This document shows, piece after piece, positions 7,984 to 17,031 of a stretch of DNA of 64,000 nucleotides. This stretch comes from Nitratireductor sp. (GTDB taxonomy: Bacteria; Pseudomonadota; Alphaproteobacteria; Rhizobiales; Rhizobiaceae): contig NZ_CP051236.1 of the NCBI RefSeq assembly GCF_017794765.1, positions 2,391,444 to 2,455,443 on the forward strand. The letters run 5' to 3'. Under the pieces are notes generated by a model. It saw nothing but the letters and a program-made list of their open reading frames with translations. It ran no database searches and was not told where the DNA came from. Positions within the stretch are counted from its first letter, which is position 1. Every line of letters starts with the position of its first letter. A program made the translations under genes and the position numbers.

Positions 7984-10900
7984 ATGCAGAAGAATGCGCC
8001 GCAAAAACTGCGAGAAGAAATCAGGGCTCACTACCTGGTCGATGAAGCGGAGGCGCTGCGGAGGCTGGTCGCCCTGGCCGACCTGTCGCACGAAGACAGA
8101 GACCGGATCTCGGCCAATGCAGCCGAACTGGTGCGGGCGGTGCGCTCTTCAAGCGACATGCACATGATGGAAGCGTTTCTCTCCGAATATGGCCTTTCGA
8201 CCCAGGAAGGCGTGGCGCTGATGTGTCTGGCGGAGGCGCTGCTGCGCGTGCCTGACGCCGAGACGATGGACGATTTGATCCGCGACAAGATCGCGCCGCA
8301 TGACTGGTCCGCTCATTCGGGTGAATCGGCATCGATCTTTGTGAATGCTTCGACCTGGGCGCTGATGCTGACGGGGCGTGTTCTGGACGATGAGGGAGAC
8401 GGTGTTGAAGCGATCCTGCGCGGGCTGGTGCGCCGCATGGGTGAACCCGTGATCCGCACTGCCGTGTCGCGCGCGATGCGTGAGATGGGCGAGCAGTTCG
8501 TGCTTGGCCGAACCATCGAGGAAGCGATGAAGCGCGGCCGCTCCATGGTCGAAAAGGGCTACACCTACTCCTATGACATGCTTGGTGAGGCGGCCCGTAC
8601 GGAAGCGGACGCGCTGCGCTATCACAAGGCCTACGCGGACGCCATCGCTGCTCTGAAACGCCACTCCAACCAGGACGATATTCGCGAGAATCCGGGTATT
8701 TCCGTAAAACTCTCCGCGCTTCATCCACGCTATGAGGCAACGCAGAAAGCACGCATGCTGCCGGTGATGATCGAGCGGCTGAAGAGCCTTGCCCTGGCGG
8801 CGCGGGACGCACGCATGGGCCTCAATATCGACGCAGAAGAGGCGGACCGCCTCGACCTCTCGCTCGACGTGATCGAAGCGGTTTTGGCCGATGAGGACCT
8901 TGCCGGCTGGGACGGGTTCGGTGTGGTGGTGCAGGCATATGGGCCACGCGCACCATTTGTTCTGGACTGGCTCCACGCGCTTGCAGAGCGGCTTGACCGG
9001 CGGATCATGGTGCGACTGGTCAAAGGCGCCTACTGGGACACCGAGATCAAACGTGCTCAGGTGATGGGGCTGGACGGCTTCCCGGTTTTCACGCGCAAGG
9101 TCAACACGGATGTGAGCTACATCGCCTGCGCACGTAAACTCCTGGGGATGACGGATCGCATCTACCCGCAATTCGCTACGCACAACGCCCATACGGCGGC
9201 TGCCATTCTCGCGATGGCCTCTGACAAGTCGCTTTTTGAATTTCAGCGCCTGCATGGGATGGGCGAAGCGCTGCACGAGACCGTGCGCAAGCGTGAAGGG
9301 ACGCGCTGCCGCATCTATGCGCCTGTGGGTGCGCACCAGGATCTGCTTGCTTATCTCGTTCGCAGACTGCTCGAAAACGGGGCCAACTCCTCCTTTGTGC
9401 ACCAGATCGTCGACGAAGATGTGAGCGCGGAAGTAATTGCCGCCGATCCCCTTGCAGCTGTGGAAAAGCCCCTGAATGCGGCCAATCCGGCCATCGAACG
9501 CCCTTCGGAGATTTTCGGCCCGAGCCGGAAGAACGCCAGGGGCTGGGACATCACGGACCCGGTGACCATGCTCGAGCTTGATGCAGCCCGGGGGCCGTTT
9601 GCCGCACCGCATCAATGGGAAGCGCGCTCCATCACCCCTGCAAAGGGAAAGGGAGACACGCGAAAAGTGATCAATCCGGCGCGGCTCTCCGAAACCGTGG
9701 GTACGGTTCGCGATGCCACGCGGGAGCAGGCAAGTGAGGCGGTGGACGTCGCATTGCAGGCGCAGCCCGGCTGGGCGAAAACGCCGGTGGCAGAGCGCGG
9801 CAGAATTTTGCGCCATATCGCCGATCTCTACGAGAAGCACGCAGCGGAGTTCTTCGCGCTTGCCACGCGCGAGGCCGGCAAATCACTTGCCGACGGCATC
9901 GCTGAGGTCCGCGAGGCGGTGGATTTTCTGCGCTACTACGCCCGCGAAGCCGAACATGTTGAGAAGGACACGCGGGCGAGGGGCGTGATCGTGTGCATTT
10001 CGCCGTGGAACTTCCCGCTCGCAATCTTTACCGGACAGATCGCAGCGGCACTCGTGACGGGCAATGCGGTCATTGCAAAGCCGGCCGAACAGACATCGCT
10101 AATTGCGGCCCGCGCCGTTGCAGTGATGCATGAGGCGGGCGTGCCGGCCCAAGTGCTGCAGCTTCTGATTGGTGATGGTCCGACAGTCGGTGGCCCCCTG
10201 ACCGCTGATCCGCGCATTGCCGGCGTATGTTTCACCGGCTCGACGGAGGTTGCGCGGCTCATCGAGCGGCAACTTGCCGACAATGCCGGACCTGAGGCCA
10301 TGCTGATCGCGGAGACCGGCGGGCTCAACGCGATGATCGTCGATTCCACCGCGCTCCCCGAGCAGGCCGTGCGCGACATAGTCGCCTCCGCCTTCCAGAG
10401 TGCCGGTCAACGCTGCTCGGCCCTGCGCATGCTCTATGTGCAGAAGGATGTGGAAGATCGGGTCCTCGAGATGCTGAAGGGCGCCATGCAGGCTCTCAGC
10501 ATCGGCGATCCATGGGAGGTTTCGACCGATGTCGGTCCGGTGATCGACGATGAAGCACGCGAGACGATCAAAACCTATGCGCAGCGTATGACGGACAATG
10601 GTCGCCTCATCGCGGCGCTCGATGTGCCGGATGGCGGGCGTTTCGTGGCGCCGGCTGCCTTCAAAGTGTCTGGAATCCAGGAACTGGAGCGTGAAATCTT
10701 CGGGCCCATACTGCATGTGGCCGCTTTTGAGGCGGATGATATCGACAAAGTTATTTCCGATGTCAACGCAAAGGGTTATGGCCTGACGTTTGGGCTACAC
10801 ACGCGCATTGACGCGCGCGCTCAGCATGTGATCGATCGCGTGCACGCGGGCAACATCTACGTGAACCGAAATCAGATCGGCGCCGTCGTCGGCTCTCAAC

Positions 10901-11598
10901 CCTTCGGCGGTGAGGGGCTTTCGGGTACAGGGCCGAAAGCGGGTGGCCCGCACTATCTGCGCCGTTTCCGGCGTGGTGCGGAGATTGAACAGGTAAAGCC
11001 TTCAGGGGCCGTGCTGGCTGCCGACGCGGTGAACCGCCTCCTGCCTGCAGTGGACACCAGGTGGACAGCGCGCGCGGACAGGCTCCCGGTCCTGCGCAAG
11101 CTCCTGCGTGGCAGGGCACAGGAAGCGATGGCAGCCTCGGCGGCGCTGGATCAGGGGCCTCTCGATCTGCCGGGGCCGACGGGCGAGGCCAACACGCTGA
11201 TGTTGACACCACGTGGCCGTGCGCTCTGTCTCGGTGCAGATGAAGAGGTCCTGCTGGCGCAGGTCGTGCAGGCACTGTCGGCCGGAAACGCAGTGCTTGC
11301 AGTGCACCCGGAAGCGCGACGCATTCTCAAGCCGCTGCTGGGGCAGGGGCTTCCGCTGGAGGGCGCTGACGGCACGGTTTCTCCTGAAATCCTGACCGCT
11401 CTTGCCGTTGATCTGGTGGCCGCCAATGGCGAAGCTGAATGGCTGACGACCCTGCGCCGGACGCTTGCCGCGCGGGAAGGGGCGATTGTTCCTTTGATCG
11501 TGGAGCCGATCTACCCGGCGGCCTTTGCACATGAACGCGCCATCTGTGTCGACACGACGGCGGCCGGCGGCAATGCGAGCCTTTTGGCTTCGGTATAG
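7984..11598 (+). CDS. putA: Bifunctional proline dehydrogenase / L-glutamate gamma-semialdehyde dehydrogenase
   Basis: A 1204-residue enzyme that oxidises proline to glutamate at the membrane in two steps. The first about 470 residues are the FAD proline dehydrogenase barrel (ISVKLSALHPRYE, MGLNIDAEEADRLDL, VRLVKGAYWDTEIKRAQ, FATHNAHT). Residues about 500-1000 are the aldehyde dehydrogenase, with SPWNFPLAIFTGQIAAAL, the Glu in IAETGGLNAM and the catalytic Cys in SAGQRCSALR. The remaining about 200 residues form the usual C-terminal ALDH-superfamily-like domain. There is no N-terminal ribbon-helix-helix domain, so the protein cannot repress itself; regulation is left to the divergent PutR. Length and order match rhizobial PutA. 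Confidence 0.95.
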   Translation: MQKNAPQKLREEIRAHYLVDEAEALRRLVALADLSHEDRDRISANAAELVRAVRSSSDMHMMEAFLSEYGLSTQEGVALMCLAEALLRVPDAETMDDLIRDKIAPHDWSAHSGESASIFVNASTWALMLTGRVLDDEGDGVEAILRGLVRRMGEPVIRTAVSRAMREMGEQFVLGRTIEEAMKRGRSMVEKGYTYSYDMLGEAARTEADALRYHKAYADAIAALKRHSNQDDIRENPGISVKLSALHPRYEATQKARMLPVMIERLKSLALAARDARMGLNIDAEEADRLDLSLDVIEAVLADEDLAGWDGFGVVVQAYGPRAPFVLDWLHALAERLDRRIMVRLVKGAYWDTEIKRAQVMGLDGFPVFTRKVNTDVSYIACARKLLGMTDRIYPQFATHNAHTAAAILAMASDKSLFEFQRLHGMGEALHETVRKREGTRCRIYAPVGAHQDLLAYLVRRLLENGANSSFVHQIVDEDVSAEVIAADPLAAVEKPLNAANPAIERPSEIFGPSRKNARGWDITDPVTMLELDAARGPFAAPHQWEARSITPAKGKGDTRKVINPARLSETVGTVRDATREQASEAVDVALQAQPGWAKTPVAERGRILRHIADLYEKHAAEFFALATREAGKSLADGIAEVREAVDFLRYYAREAEHVEKDTRARGVIVCISPWNFPLAIFTGQIAAALVTGNAVIAKPAEQTSLIAARAVAVMHEAGVPAQVLQLLIGDGPTVGGPLTADPRIAGVCFTGSTEVARLIERQLADNAGPEAMLIAETGGLNAMIVDSTALPEQAVRDIVASAFQSAGQRCSALRMLYVQKDVEDRVLEMLKGAMQALSIGDPWEVSTDVGPVIDDEARETIKTYAQRMTDNGRLIAALDVPDGGRFVAPAAFKVSGIQELEREIFGPILHVAAFEADDIDKVISDVNAKGYGLTFGLHTRIDARAQHVIDRVHAGNIYVNRNQIGAVVGSQPFGGEGLSGTGPKAGGPHYLRRFRRGAEIEQVKPSGAVLAADAVNRLLPAVDTRWTARADRLPVLRKLLRGRAQEAMAASAALDQGPLDLPGPTGEANTLMLTPRGRALCLGADEEVLLAQVVQALSAGNAVLAVHPEARRILKPLLGQGLPLEGADGTVSPEILTALAVDLVAANGEAEWLTTLRRTLAAREGAIVPLIVEPIYPAAFAHERAICVDTTAAGGNASLLASV

Positions 11599-11610
11599 GC
11601 TGAAAATTCA

Positions 11611-11634
11611 CCGCGCAGCCCGGCGGCTGCGCGG
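11611..11634. terminator. Strong hairpin between convergent putA and tonB
   Basis: CCGCGCAGCC and GGCTGCGCGG form a perfect ten-base stem with a four-base loop, 12 bases after the putA stop and 11 bases from the tonB stop. It is symmetrical, so it could serve both convergent transcripts, though no run of T follows on either side. Confidence 0.65.
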
Positions 11635-11645
11635 ACCGTGTGGGA

Positions 11646-12551
11646 TCAGCGGCGAAACGCCAATGGCACAGTGAAGCCCCAGCTTGAGCGGCCCGCTTCT
11701 GCCGGTATCCGGGGGAAGGGAGCTGCGCGACGCACCGTCTCGAGAGCGGCCTGATCGAGGACGTTCGACCCGGAACTGCTAACAATGCGAATGCCGCTCA
11801 CCGAACCATTCTGCGCGACCGTGAAGCGCACACGCACCTCGCCCTTCAGCCGCTGGCGTTTTGCTGCGCTGGGATAGCGAAGGGAACGCCGCAGTTTGGA
11901 GACAACCTTGCCGGGATAGTTGGAGACGCGCGCATTACCACTTTGCGTGGCACGCGCGACCTGTCGGCCCTTGGAGGCCTTTCCGGCGTGCTGCTTTCCC
12001 GACGCCGTTCCACGGCGCGCATCCTGAGTGTCGCGACCCTTTGAGCCGGCGCTGCGCTGTTTAGGCGGTGCCGTTTTGGCCTTGCGGACCGGCTTTTTCT
12101 CGATCTTTGGTTTGGGCGGCGGCGTGTAGGCGGGGCGGGGCGTTGGAACCGGTGCTTCCGACAGGGCTGCCACAATCTGCGCGCTCTCGACCGGTTCGAC
12201 AGCCTCTGCTGTCTCTGCCTCCGTCACCTCGGCAACGGGTTGCTCCGCCTCCACGACCGGGGCCGGGGCTTCGTCAACCACGGTTTCGACCGGTGCCTCG
12301 GGCGGCACCTCTCTTGCCGTTTCGGGCTGAACCGGCTCTGTCTCCGGCTGCGATACCGGCACGATTTCCTCGGTTGTTTTACCGGCGGCAACCATATCGG
12401 CAAAGGCGTTGCCGGCGATCGCGATCTCCGTGGAGCCGCCACCGGCGATCTCGACATCTGTCGGGCGGCTCATCACATAGACTGCCGCCCCCGCGTGAAG
12501 GCTTAACGATACGGCCAGCGCCACGGCCCATTTCCATGCCCGCATTTTCAT
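11646..12551 (-). CDS. tonB: TonB family energy-transducing protein
   Basis: A 301-residue TonB: one N-terminal membrane anchor (WAVALAVSLSLHAGAAVYVM, about residues 8-27), a long acidic then basic Pro/Glu/Lys-rich periplasm-spanning region (about 70-200, with PTPRPAYTPPPKPKIEKKP), and the C-terminal TonB domain (SLRYPSAAKRQRLKGEVRVRF, about 223-243). It couples the inner-membrane proton gradient, via ExbB/ExbD, to the outer-membrane haem receptor encoded at the head of the same operon. Its start overlaps the end of exbD by four bases, showing translational coupling. Confidence 0.9.
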   Translation of the reverse strand: MKMRAWKWAVALAVSLSLHAGAAVYVMSRPTDVEIAGGGSTEIAIAGNAFADMVAAGKTTEEIVPVSQPETEPVQPETAREVPPEAPVETVVDEAPAPVVEAEQPVAEVTEAETAEAVEPVESAQIVAALSEAPVPTPRPAYTPPPKPKIEKKPVRKAKTAPPKQRSAGSKGRDTQDARRGTASGKQHAGKASKGRQVARATQSGNARVSNYPGKVVSKLRRSLRYPSAAKRQRLKGEVRVRFTVAQNGSVSGIRIVSSSGSNVLDQAALETVRRAAPFPRIPAEAGRSSWGFTVPLAFRR

Positions 12552-12958
12552 TCTGCCGCACGTTCCGTGATGATGCTGATCCTGCTGGCACCAGCCGCCT
12601 TGAGGGCGCCGACAATGTCGACGAGTTTGGTGGCCGGCAGATTGCGGTCCGCTGCCACCTTGATCTCGAGTTGTCTTGCAGCCTCTTCACCAAGGGTTTC
12701 TGCGCGCGCGAGCATGAAACCCTGTGCATCGGTAATCCTACCGCGCAGGCGAATCTCACCCTCTTCGGTGACGAACAGCGCATTCGGCGGCTCTGACGGA
12801 TTGGCCTCGACGGTGGAAATCAGGCTGACATCATTGTCGAGCGGCGGCGTCAGCGTGCCGGCAACGAGGAAAAAGATCAGCATCAGGAAGACGATGTTGA
12901 TCAGAGCGATCGTGCTTTCCCGCTGGCGGAGCTGCGTCGGACGGGCAAGGCGGAGCAT
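12548..12958 (-). CDS. exbD: ExbD/TolR family biopolymer transport protein (second copy)
   Basis: A 136-residue protein with a short cytoplasmic tail, one membrane helix (IALINIVFLMLIFFLVAGTL, about residues 17-36) and a periplasmic domain, the standard ExbD layout. The helix carries Asn where the proton-carrying Asp of ExbD normally lies (ALINIVFL against the usual LIDVIFL seen in the upstream copy), so this copy may not itself conduct protons. It lies between the other exbD and tonB, overlapping tonB by four bases. Probably part of a mixed ExbD complex with ExbB. Confidence 0.85.
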   Translation of the reverse strand: MLRLARPTQLRQRESTIALINIVFLMLIFFLVAGTLTPPLDNDVSLISTVEANPSEPPNALFVTEEGEIRLRGRITDAQGFMLARAETLGEEAARQLEIKVAADRNLPATKLVDIVGALKAAGASRISIITERAAE

Positions 12959-12963
12959 GGAAA

Positions 12964-13353
12964 TTACCTCGCGACGGAAAGGTTGAGTTCGGTGTTGCGG
13001 CGAATGTTTTCCACCGCCTCAACCAGCTGTTGGGATGTGAGCTCGCCGCGCACCAGGAGAACGGCGGTTTCCGCGCCGGCTTCCTTCAGGCGTGCGAGTT
13101 CGACGATGGCTGCCTCTTCGGCGAGCATCCGGCCATTGACGCGCCAGCCCGCCGGATCATCAACGCGGATCAGCACGTCTGGCGACTTGCCGCCAGTGGA
13201 TGCCGAGGCCGGGCCGCCGGAAATCTCCACCCTTGCGAAGCGCGTGAAGGTCGAGGTGAGCATGAAGAAGAGCAATAGCAGGAAGATCACATCAATCAGC
13301 GATGTGAGCGACAGAGGCCTTCTCTTCCTGACTGCTGCGACGTCAATGCGCAT
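12964..13353 (-). CDS. exbD: ExbD/TolR family biopolymer transport protein (first copy)
   Basis: A 129-residue ExbD with the canonical transmembrane motif SLIDVIFLLLLFFML at about residues 20-34, including the Asp needed for proton passage. AGGTG six bases before the ATG at 13353 supports this start. The gene overlaps the end of exbB by about 11 bases and is followed by a second exbD-like gene after a five-base gap, consistent with one polycistronic message for the TonB motor. Confidence 0.87.
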   Translation of the reverse strand: MRIDVAAVRKRRPLSLTSLIDVIFLLLLFFMLTSTFTRFARVEISGGPASASTGGKSPDVLIRVDDPAGWRVNGRMLAEEAAIVELARLKEAGAETAVLLVRGELTSQQLVEAVENIRRNTELNLSVAR

Positions 13354-14050
13354 GGGTTTCACCTGTCACCGGCCGCGGTGATCCGGCTTCTTCCGAGGCT
13401 GCGCGTGCCTCTGCTTTTTCAATTGATGCGTGGGAAAGGACTGTCGCCGTCATCGTTTCAATGGCGACACGCTCGTTCTCGATACGCGTCTCGAACCAGG
13501 TAAGAAGAAGTGAAACCGGCATGGCAACGGCAAGGCCGCAAGCCGTTGTCAGGAGCGCAACCCAGATACCGCCGGCCAGCAGTGACGGGTCTACCGAATT
13601 TCCGGCTTCCTGGAGCTTCTGGAAGGCTTCGATCATGCCAAGAACGGTGCCGAACAGACCAAGCAGAGGCGCCACCTGGGCGATCGCGTCCAGCGCGCGA
13701 AACCCACGTTGCAGATCATGCAGACGACCAAGCGCCAGGCGGCTGATTTCGTCTTCTATAGCGCCCCTGTCCGCCTTTGCAGCGGCAAGGCGCATGGTGG
13801 TTGCAAGGGTTTCCTCCAGCGGTGAGCGGGCATTGGCAAGCATGGACCGCGCCTCTCCCTGATTGTGGTGAAACCAGGCATGGAGCGCGCGGTTGGAACG
13901 CCCGTGCCGACCGACGCGTTCGCGCTGAAACTGCGCGAACTTCAGAAGGATCAGCGCCACGGCGAAGACCGACAGAACGAGCAGGATCGCGACGACCGGG
14001 CCGCCGAGCTTGAGAAAGGAGCCTATGGAAGAGATGACGCCGTCGAACAT
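13343..14050 (-). CDS. exbB: MotA/TolQ/ExbB proton channel family protein
   Basis: A 235-residue membrane protein with three helices: one near the N terminus (PVVAILLVLSVFAVALILL), and a pair in the second half (APLLGLFGTVLGMIEAF and GGIWVALLTTACGLAVAMPVSLL), the signature segments of ExbB. Together with the two ExbD copies it forms the proton-driven motor for TonB. It is third in the haem-receptor operon, 31 bases after the small secreted protein. The C-terminal tail (about 30 residues) is longer than in short ExbB proteins. Confidence 0.9.
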   Translation of the reverse strand: MFDGVISSIGSFLKLGGPVVAILLVLSVFAVALILLKFAQFQRERVGRHGRSNRALHAWFHHNQGEARSMLANARSPLEETLATTMRLAAAKADRGAIEDEISRLALGRLHDLQRGFRALDAIAQVAPLLGLFGTVLGMIEAFQKLQEAGNSVDPSLLAGGIWVALLTTACGLAVAMPVSLLLTWFETRIENERVAIETMTATVLSHASIEKAEARAASEEAGSPRPVTGETHAH

Positions 14051-14081
14051 TGGGGCATTCCTGTCGGTTTATGTCTGGAGA

Positions 14082-14543
14082 TTATTTGCCGAATGTGACT
14101 GAGCCGCGGCTGGTGGCTTCTAGCCGCGCGATACAGTCTCCAGGTTCAATCCCGTCGCCCTCGCAGGCCGAAGCGTCGTTGATGAGAACGCGGCCGATCT
14201 CATCGCAATCGGCTTCGGCCAGATCGAAACGGCGCACCTTGGTTTTCTCGCTGGGCAGGTCCTGAAAATCGAGGATGAGAAGCCGGTCAACGAGACCTTC
14301 CCTGGTGAAGAGGGCAATTTCATAGGCTGCCTTGGCAATATCCTTTCCCATCGCATTCTCGACCACGAATGCAATGCGACAGCCCTTTTCGCTTTTCTGG
14401 AGAGCGTTAAGCTCGAGCCTGATCGAACCGGCGACAGCGTCCTGCGCAGCCCCCGGCAAGGTCATTGCCAGGGGGGCGACCATCGCCGCCACGATACGGG
14501 CGGCGACGGACATATGAGCCAGAAGCGATAATCGAGATGACAT
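14082..14543 (-). CDS. Small secreted protein of haem-receptor operons, unknown function
   Basis: A 153-residue protein with a signal peptide (cleavage probably after PGAAQ-DA, near residue 34) and a compact mature domain with three Cys (EKGCRIAF, EADCDEIG, DASACEGDG, plus one in PGDCIARLE). The start at 14543 is preceded by GGAGGA. I recognise the family only as a hypothetical protein found between haem receptor and exbB genes in rhizobia, sometimes labelled a Tat-signal domain protein. Position between the receptor stop (one base away) and exbB suggests a periplasmic accessory role in haem uptake; that role is inference. Confidence 0.7.
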   Translation of the reverse strand: MSSRLSLLAHMSVAARIVAAMVAPLAMTLPGAAQDAVAGSIRLELNALQKSEKGCRIAFVVENAMGKDIAKAAYEIALFTREGLVDRLLILDFQDLPSEKTKVRRFDLAEADCDEIGRVLINDASACEGDGIEPGDCIARLEATSRGSVTFGK

Positions 14544-14544
14544 C

Positions 14545-16611
14545 TTATCCTCCAAAACGCACGGTTGCACCGAGCTTTACGGTCAGACCAGGCTGCGCAT
14601 GCATGCCATCGGAGACGTCGGCTATCGGCAGCACGTACCGCTTATCGAAAAGGTTGTCGACGCGGAAATCAAACCGGAGGTTTTCGTTGGGTTGATAGTT
14701 GGCGTAGAGATTCACCAGGGTATAATCTTCTGCAAAGGTCGATCCGCTGGGTGTCTTGTTGAACTCGACTTCGCCACCGAGTGTCAGGCGGCGTTCGAGG
14801 AAACGCATCCCTCCATCGAGCGTCACGCTGGCCGAAGGTATGGTCGTAAGGTCGGAGCGCACGCCGTCCCGGTCTGTCTGGTGTCCGTCAATGATGGAAA
14901 TTCCCAGGCCTGCAAAGTAGCGCCCGGCGTCGTAGCGACTCTCCAGTTCAAATCCCTGAATCTCTGCAGCATAGACGTTCTGATACTGCGCACACATGGT
15001 GTGCCCGAGACTGGCGCACTCACTGCCCGGAATTGCCGGGAAGGTGGGTATCGTGATGTAGTCGTCGATATCGTTATGGAAATAGGCTGCCTTGATCCGG
15101 AGTGTATCCTCGGCATTGAAGAGGCCGTCAGCCTTGTAGTTCACCCCGGCTTCCCACGTCTTCCCTGTTTCGGGCTTCAAATCGGGATTTGGCAGGAATG
15201 CGAAGCTGAAGCCAGGGAACGAGTGCCCACCGGTGATATACGCCTCGGAAGTGTTGGGTGCCCGATAACCTTCGGAATAAGAGCCGTAGATCTGAAGGCC
15301 GGACAGGGCCCCCTCGTTGAACGGCGAAACACCGACACTGAGACGAGGAGAGAAACGGTCGCCAGAGCTTTTCTCAGAAGCCTCAAGCTCGTAGGAATCG
15401 TATCTTACACCAGCAACGATCTCGAGCCAGTCATAGGAAAGTTTGTCCTGCACATAGGCCCCCCACACACGTCTTGTGCCGGTTGGATTGTAGCTGTCCG
15501 ATCCGCCAGAAGCCGCGCTGGAGGTGAAATCGTCATAGACCCAGTCGCCGCCGACGGTCAGTTCATGGGCAAACATCCCGGTATCGAAGTAGGATGTGTT
15601 CCAGATGTCGAAACTGGTCGTTCGCAAGTCGTAAGCGGATGTGCCGGGGCGAGAGCCTGTGTCAGTCTGGGTCAGATCTATATTGTTGACGGCAGCCTTG
15701 ACATTGAGGTTCAGCCACTTCTCTTCGGCGTCGGACAGCTTGAACTCACCCGTGAATGTGTCGCTGTCGAGCAGATAGTCTCGCGTTTCGGTCGAAGACC
15801 AGTCATCGCGAGACCCGGTCCAGCCCAGTGTCAGTTCGCTGTTCTCGGTCGGTCTGATGGTTCCTTTGAGGTGGCCACTCAGCACGTCAAAGCCTGAATT
15901 GTCGACGCGCGTCCCGTCACCATCCTTGTAGTCGCCATAGTCGCGCCAAACGATGTTGCCGAGAATGGACGCAGCTTCGTTGAAGCGATAGGCGCCGATC
16001 GCGCTGGTGGTCCAGCCGGAACCGTTCGATTCATAGCGACCCGTAAGCGACAGGGCGTAATTCTCGTCATCACGCAGGAAGTCATCCGGTTTTTTTGTCT
16101 CGAAATAGACAACGCCGCCAATCGCGCCCGATCCGAACGTGTTTGCGCTCGGTCCGCGAATAACGTCCACCTGCTGGATGAGCATTGGGTCGAGCCAGAA
16201 CATGCGGGAGACGTCGTGACCGGCCTTGTGGAAGTTCTGACGTGCGCCATCCACGATGACAGAGACGCGGCCGGCGTCCTGAAGGCCGCGGATGTTGATG
16301 TTGCTGACCGCCGGGCGGCCATCCGAGTAGACCGTGATCCCTGGAACACCGAAAAAGACGTCGTTGGCGTTGGTTGCCATACGGCGGTCGAGCTCTTCGC
16401 CGCTGATCTGGCTTACCGAAGCCATGGTTTCCAGAGCGCTTTCGCCGGTTCTGCTAACCACCGTTATGCGGTCGAGAAGGGTGACCCTGCCCGATGCCTC
16501 CGACAAAACCACCGGCGTTTCCTCCGCGCCGGCGTTCACCGCAAGGACCAGTGTCGCCATTGACGTTCCGCACAGCAGACCAAGGCTCGTGTATCGCGTG
16601 TAATTCCGCAT
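14545..16611 (-). CDS. bhuR: TonB-dependent haem/haemoglobin receptor
   Basis: A 688-residue outer-membrane receptor. After the signal peptide there is a plug domain (DRITVVSRTGESALETM as TonB box region, NINIRGLQDAGRVSVIVDGARQ, VDVIRGPSANTFGSGAIGG) and a 22-strand barrel ending in the aromatic-rich C terminus. The haem-receptor signature is visible: YRAPNTSEAY, then a His in GGHSFPG and NPDLKPETGKTWEAG, equivalent to FRAP-His-NPNL. The start at 16611 has GGAG ten bases upstream and restores a normal signal peptide. It heads the operon with exbB, exbD, exbD and tonB, and faces hemP-hmuSTUV. The symbol could equally be hmuR or shmR. Confidence 0.9.
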   Translation of the reverse strand: MRNYTRYTSLGLLCGTSMATLVLAVNAGAEETPVVLSEASGRVTLLDRITVVSRTGESALETMASVSQISGEELDRRMATNANDVFFGVPGITVYSDGRPAVSNINIRGLQDAGRVSVIVDGARQNFHKAGHDVSRMFWLDPMLIQQVDVIRGPSANTFGSGAIGGVVYFETKKPDDFLRDDENYALSLTGRYESNGSGWTTSAIGAYRFNEAASILGNIVWRDYGDYKDGDGTRVDNSGFDVLSGHLKGTIRPTENSELTLGWTGSRDDWSSTETRDYLLDSDTFTGEFKLSDAEEKWLNLNVKAAVNNIDLTQTDTGSRPGTSAYDLRTTSFDIWNTSYFDTGMFAHELTVGGDWVYDDFTSSAASGGSDSYNPTGTRRVWGAYVQDKLSYDWLEIVAGVRYDSYELEASEKSSGDRFSPRLSVGVSPFNEGALSGLQIYGSYSEGYRAPNTSEAYITGGHSFPGFSFAFLPNPDLKPETGKTWEAGVNYKADGLFNAEDTLRIKAAYFHNDIDDYITIPTFPAIPGSECASLGHTMCAQYQNVYAAEIQGFELESRYDAGRYFAGLGISIIDGHQTDRDGVRSDLTTIPSASVTLDGGMRFLERRLTLGGEVEFNKTPSGSTFAEDYTLVNLYANYQPNENLRFDFRVDNLFDKRYVLPIADVSDGMHAQPGLTVKLGATVRFGG

Positions 16612-16689
16612 ATTCCAGATTCTCCAGCAATCAAACACAGCAAATGGCCGGCTGGCGCTGGCTTGCCGACGATTATCCGGCTAGGAAAT

Positions 16690-16701
16690 TTATCTTGATA
16701 A
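16690..16701. repeat. Inverted repeat in the haem-locus divergent promoter
   Basis: TTATC-TT-GATAA, five-base arms, about 80 bases upstream of the receptor start and about 35 bases from the candidate IRO box. AT-rich surroundings suit a promoter; I cannot tie it to a named regulator. Confidence 0.35.
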
Positions 16702-16733
16702 TTCCACTCCGGTATTGCGGTGGCTATAAAATA

Positions 16734-16748
16734 TGATAATAAAAGTCA
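16734..16748. promoter_or_regulatory. Candidate iron-responsive operator (IRO box, TGA-N9-TCA)
   Basis: TGA at 16734-16736 and TCA at 16746-16748 are separated by nine bases, the arrangement described for RirA-controlled promoters in rhizobia. It sits in the AT-rich divergent region between the haem receptor and hemP, and rirA lies 4.5 kb away. The motif is short and will occur by chance, so position is the main support. Confidence 0.5.
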
Positions 16749-16821
16749 AGAAAGCGAATGGCAGAAAACATGCTGTCGATGTGAGCCCAAGCCAGTGACA
16801 TGAAAATGGAGGTTCTTTCCA

Positions 16822-17022
16822 ATGAAGACCTATTTGTCGATCGACCCGCGCGGACAGGCAGACATACAGCATCTGGCCGTCAGGCAAGGTGGCGTTACGC
16901 CTGACCGGACAATTTCCAGCACGGATCTGTTCGGAGGTCGCCGCGAAATCGGGATCGAGCATCATGGCGCGTATTACCGCCTGAAGATCACCCGTCAGGG
17001 AAAGCTGATTCTCAACAAATAG
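16822..17022 (+). CDS. hemP: Haemin uptake protein HemP/HmuP
   Basis: A 66-residue protein whose second half carries the HemP signature ISSTDLFGGRREIGIEHHG followed by YYRLKITRQGKLILNK. HmuP is known in Bradyrhizobium and Sinorhizobium as a DNA-binding co-activator needed for haem receptor expression. GGAGG eight bases before the ATG supports the start. First gene of the hemP-hmuSTUV operon, ten bases ahead of hmuS, and facing the receptor gene it may help activate. Confidence 0.92.
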   Translation: MKTYLSIDPRGQADIQHLAVRQGGVTPDRTISSTDLFGGRREIGIEHHGAYYRLKITRQGKLILNK

Positions 17023-17031
17023 GTTTGTGGA

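Noticed and set aside
8149..9840. 563-codon open frame antisense to putA
   Set aside because: It mirrors codon structure of the GC-rich putA gene, has no recognisable domain and a low-complexity, Arg/His-rich composition.
14599..15897. 432-codon open frame antisense to the haem receptor
   Set aside because: The receptor has plug and barrel signatures; the antisense frame has none.
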